Shown piece by piece: positions 60,309-64,000 of a stretch of 64,000 bases of DNA. Position 1 is the first letter of the stretch. Each line of letters begins with the position of its first letter. The position numbers and the translations under genes were made by a program. Under the pieces are notes generated by a model, which saw only the letters and a list, made by a program, of their open reading frames with translations, made no database searches and had not been told where the DNA came from. The stretch is from Sipunculus nudus. Taxonomy: Eukaryota; Annelida; Sipuncula; Golfingiida; Sipunculidae. The DNA lies in NCBI GenBank assembly GCA_026874595.1, contig CM049307.1:48269678-48333677 (forward strand). Reading direction: 5' to 3'.

Positions 60309-60714
60309 AAATACTTCCTCCACAACCGGTTTCTGTGGCTCAGGGGTAGAGCGTAGGACTCAAAGTCGGGAGATCGTGAGTTCGAATCTCAGCCGAGGCG
60401 GTGATATTTTTCACGGTGGACCCCCACCCAGGGTGAGCGCTCTGCAGGATTAATGGGGAAACTGTCATGTTTCACTAACAAACGAGTGCGCCTTTCGGGG
60501 TTTCCTCGGTGTTATGACCCAGCAATGGGGATCGCACACACCCGGGACCCGCAAGACTGGTACACCGACCCTGGTTGACACATGGATAACCGGGTATAAA
60601 CTCCTGTCACGTAGTCCAAAACCGAAACGGAAATCTACAGATGTACATAGTAAAAGTTAAGAAAGCATTAAAAATTGGAGGCGGTTAACTCCACCAAAAA
60701 ATACTTCCTCCACA
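60309..60714 (+). mobile_element. tRNA-derived SINE with 16-bp target duplication
   Basis: AAATACTTCCTCCACA occurs at 60309-60324 and again at 60699-60714, flanking a 374-bp body (60325-60698). The body starts with a tRNA-like head: A box TGGCTCAGGGG at 60336-60346, anticodon-like loop CTCAAAG at 60359-60365 (CAA, leucine type), and B box AGTTCGAATCT near 60379-60389 within a TGAG/CTCA T stem. The 3' acceptor CCGAGGC is intact but the 5' strand is decayed. A roughly 300-bp tRNA-unrelated body follows, and the 3' end has GGAG/CTCC pairing before AAAAA. Transcribed by RNA polymerase III and mobilised by LINE proteins in known SINEs. Confidence 0.93.
60326..60400 (+). ncRNA. tRNA-like Pol III promoter head of SINE
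   Basis: Internal A and B boxes, about 33 bp apart, and a partly preserved cloverleaf as described for the SINE. Not a functional tRNA gene: the acceptor and anticodon stems are mispaired and it sits inside a retroposed element. Confidence 0.75.
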
Positions 60715-61850
60715 GTGATTCCTTACAACCAGAGTAATATACTGAAAACTATAACACACTCAACAACCGAATAACAAAACATTTGTATTGCATGATCTAC
60801 ATTTAACTTCTTTAATACATTGATTTTCTTTGATTAGCTGGCTGATGCAGTGACGTTATTTGTAAGCACGGAATCATTTGCTTAATAACATAATTTGTAT
60901 TATCTGTATAAATATCCAATATACGATAATAAATAATATAAATATCATCGCAATACATAAACGCATACACACGCATATTGTAAAAGTATATATATTTATA
61001 TAAACCTTATATACGTTTTTACATAAACGTTTACGTCATTGTTTCCTTGTGCTTCATAATCATATATTTACAGGTATGTTATTTATAATTGATGTATATA
61101 TATAAAATGATTTGTTCTTATCAATATATTATTTTCAATATATAAACATTACAAACATTTTCAACTCTCACAATCGAGCGGGTGAGCTACATATATTCAC
61201 AATTCTTAATATGACTAAATTGTTCGACATTAATATTTTAGTAGTAAGTGTAACACGCCGATACAGCAATATGCAACGAAAAACGTACAGCGATCAGTAA
61301 CTGTCACAATTGAATAGAATAGAAGATTAAACAAAGTAAATAAATAAAACACAACACTGAATCATGAATACTCTTAAGTGGAAAAAAAGCACCATTTAAC
61401 ATGATGGGATAAGTGCCTTTTCAGATTCCTTTTGTGAACCATCACAATTCTCCTGGATAGCTAACAGTTAATTAAGTTCCTAAAACTATTTTCCTGGGAT
61501 TCAAAGTCAGAGACTATTTGTTACATTCTGTAAATCAGATGATACATGGTTTTAAACGCATATAAAGGCGAGCTTTGAGCATCAAATGAAACCAACTTCT
61601 ACAAACGTTATAAAACCTTAACAAATAACAAACTACTGGAGTGACGATTAATAAGGCTTTAAGTCGTATATAACACCACAGACTTCTTTATAAAATATAC
61701 GACATATATAACCAGACTGTCACATAAACAAGAATGTTAAATATCACCGGGCACGTCAAGGAGACCAATATTCCCCCGAGTCAGAGTATAAATAAGTACA
61801 CTCCGAGCTAGCTAAACTATAAACAACGTATTTGTGTATTAATATTTCTA
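60715..61850. other. Non-coding stretch, no gene seen
   Basis: A+T-rich unique DNA; nothing recognised. Confidence 0.5.
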
Positions 61851-62420
61851 TAAATACTTAAAAGCCAGCGACACATTTCTGTCACATTATTGGAGCCGAT
61901 AACTCCTGGCGCGTCGGGATAATCTTTTGCAATGACTCCAGTGATATCTCATGCGTCTGGAAGCGAGGCTATTAGTTAGATCTTACCCGCTGAGCCAGCC
62001 TGACTTTGGGATAATCTTGACGCCTCAGCGGCCGTGGAATCTCACAAGGGAGAAGCCTTGCTTGTTCTTATCGGGCCGCCATTGTGGCGGCTTAGAGAAG
62101 ACCTCCTCTGCTGCCGGATATTAATGTCTGTTGGACAGCCAGGTAATCAGAATATATGAAGGGAGATGACCTTCCTGCTGCTTTGTCATCATAATTTGTC
62201 AGTACTTAAAAGCTGTGGTGTCTTGCACAGCTCTATCTGCCCGTCACTTTTCCCCTTCCCCATCTAGCACAGATTATCCGTCGCAGCCTTTATTTTACAG
62301 CGGCTGCCCGGTCCGTGATAGAGAAAAGAATATAAGTTATATTAACCTTCCAGTACGTCAACATGGTCCCGGAGAGTGCTCCAGGAGACGCAAGAGAACC
62401 GAAACGGTTTGATAAGTAGA
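61851..62420. promoter_or_regulatory. Candidate GATA-rich regulatory island
   Basis: GC-richer repeat-free block in A+T-rich surroundings. GATA-type words recur: CCGATAACT near 61898, GGGATAATCTT near 61917 and again near 62008, and CTTATCGG near 62068. GCCGCCA-TTG-TGGCGGC (62075-62091) is a perfect inverted repeat that also contains a CATTGT (Sox-type) and a GCCGCCAT (YY1-type) word. No coding frame is convincing. Function inferred only. Confidence 0.3.
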
Positions 62421-64000
62421 GGATATTTTTTATTGGGTCGAATGAACACCTGGAAACTATGACATTTGAGGTTGACTTTTTGTTCGCGAGGGTTTCCAAT
62501 TTGCGAAATGGAAATTTTCGCGAAAATAACATGTTCATGAAAAAGAAACCCCAAACTGTACACAGATGAACATTCGTTTAAACTGAAGTCCCATTGACAT
62601 TTCGCAAACATTGCCTATGCCTGTAGCTTCGCAAAGCAAACATTATAAATGGACAATTAATACTCATATTTATCTTTTATAATATCCGTATGTCAACCTG
62701 TTTACATTATCTGTCTAAAATGAACAGGAATTTTCAATTCTTCGATATGCCCTAAGGGTACATAATGTGTAGTTCATTGAATGGTGAGACCGCAAAAATC
62801 CAACTCCGAAGCATGGGGAAAGTGGAAATCGCCAAAATGGACCCAACCACAGTGTATATAACAGTTTGACCACATTTCGCGACTCTACCCTTTAAGCATG
62901 CTTGATTATGTTTGGTATACCGTGCGTGTATGTTAGTGTGCGTAAATATCGATGAGCGGCTCCTTTAGGAATACTTCGGATGTCTTTGCGTTAGTCGACT
63001 TTTTTCAGCTGTTAAGTCTTAGAATGATTTATTGGTTCTTAGAATGACCCCATGGTGACCTTTATATATTATTTATTTATTGCGGATGAGTATCTTCCTC
63101 ACTGAAGAAAAAAGCTTATTACAGACTATGTCATTTTAATATATATTTGCCCATCAATAGCGACCCCTCAAGTCATCTTTCCCTAACGTGTACTGCACCA
63201 GTGCTGTTCTCAGTATGCCATCCCGCCAAAATGACATTAGAATAGCCAGACGGAGAGAATGACAGATAGAAATAGTCCTCGGGCAAAGATCCCTATCTGC
63301 GGTGACGCGGCTCATATATGGGTTGTCGAAAACGAGGTGTTTGTATCACCCCCGTGCCCTGATCACGACATCCCGGTTCTTAATGACAAACGCACGCCCC
63401 ATGATATGGGCCCGGTGCCACTGACTTGGCGTTCCCTGTGGGGATTCGGGATGGCCAGCCGGGAATGCCTTGGATATGTGATTAGTGAAAGGAGGCGAGT
63501 TGCTAGAGGTCCGGACGACCTGAGAGGTTCAATGACTTGCTGTCGATGCGGCATCTGGTGTCGGCGTTTGGAGTGTTTTGTTTTTCAGCCAATTTCCAAA
63601 CCTCGAGCTGATTTTAGTTAGAGTTAATTTGCTGCTTTTTGTTATGTAGATTGTACTCGTTTTTTTACTGCCGTGAAACTGAGGTTAGGGTTTTCCTTGA
63701 TACCCACCATGGTATGTTAGAAATGCATCTCTAAAATATATACAGTTTATATGGCCAGTTTAATTTATTCTGCATCAAATATCGCACTGGTCTTTACTTC
63801 CAAAGGCAGCCAAGCCGTTAAATATCGATGATATGCTGTTAATTGGTAATGGTGCATGGGCAACTCAAGAATTTGTTCATTCTTCAATATTTTATTGATA
63901 TCTTTGTCATGAATCACTTCCTTTTCCAGTGTACTCTACCAATTTAGTTTTACAAATGACTTGAAGAAAAATACTGGATTCCAAAATCTCGTGTGCACTT
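62421..64000. other. Non-coding stretch; GC-richer near 63.25-63.6 kb
   Basis: Mostly unique DNA. The 63259-63621 segment is GC-rich and open for 120 codons on + (starting MTDRNSPRAKIP), with CCRCGIWCRR near its end. I do not recognise a domain, and a minus-strand frame overlaps it. It might be an exon or a chance frame in GC-rich DNA. Confidence 0.35.

Overview
The window reads as a gene-poor, A+T-rich stretch of an animal nuclear genome. It has long (AT)n microsatellites, homopolymer runs, minisatellites, short inverted-repeat transposons, a tRNA-derived SINE with a target-site duplication and a decayed non-LTR retrotransposon. There are no bacterial gene arrays, no Shine-Dalgarno-led reading frames and no recognisable host protein-coding exon. 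The repeat types look like those of a marine invertebrate, most likely a mollusc and perhaps a bivalve. That assignment is inference from memory of repeat style, not from a search. The longest open frame (143 codons, minus strand, 53283-53714) is low in complexity and has no domain I recognise. I regard no cellular protein gene as supported.

Layout. 1.5-3.0 kb: a 15-copy 49-bp minisatellite, then a foldback hairpin, then a degenerate array of about 90-bp units. 4.6-4.9 kb: a Harbinger-like MITE (family B). 5.4-7.45 kb: GC-richer unique DNA with an HNF1-like site and a bulged stem-loop. 9.4-11.2 kb: an (AT)n tract and a tandem array of roughly 330-bp units ending in GACA/GACG repeats and a small hairpin. 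13.3-13.6 kb: TTA-rich microsatellite DNA. 17.2 and 27.2 kb: two opposite copies of another dispersed repeat. 17.75-18.29 kb: a 5'-truncated LINE on the minus strand. 20.46-20.84 kb: a candidate CCAAT/YY1 promoter. 28.0-29.5 kb: two inverted G-run/(AT)n transposons. 31.36, 35.83 and 48.47 kb: three copies of MITE family A with TTA-type targets. 32.6 kb: a possible hAT-like fragment. 32.9-33.5 and 47.4-47.7 kb: a GACA-rich repeat family. 38.2 kb: second copy of MITE family B, with a clean TAA duplication. 42.7-46.0 kb: dense (AT)n tracts around a pair of 78-bp inverted repeats (76/78 identical) about 1.5 kb apart. 46.2-46.85 kb: a candidate promoter or enhancer with TATA, CRE-like and CCAAT motifs. 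51.0-51.4 kb: a 53-bp minisatellite. 59.8 kb: second copy of the foldback hairpin. 60.3-60.7 kb: an intact SINE. 61.85-62.4 kb: GC-richer unique DNA with GATA-type motifs.

The DNA between these elements is unique-looking, often with many TAAT cores. This would suit an intergenic desert or a long intron with scattered regulatory elements, but nothing here demonstrates conservation. I see no set of genes working together and no multi-gene system. The most unusual signal is the foldback hairpin family: its two copies differ at three stem positions by paired changes that keep the stem base-paired.
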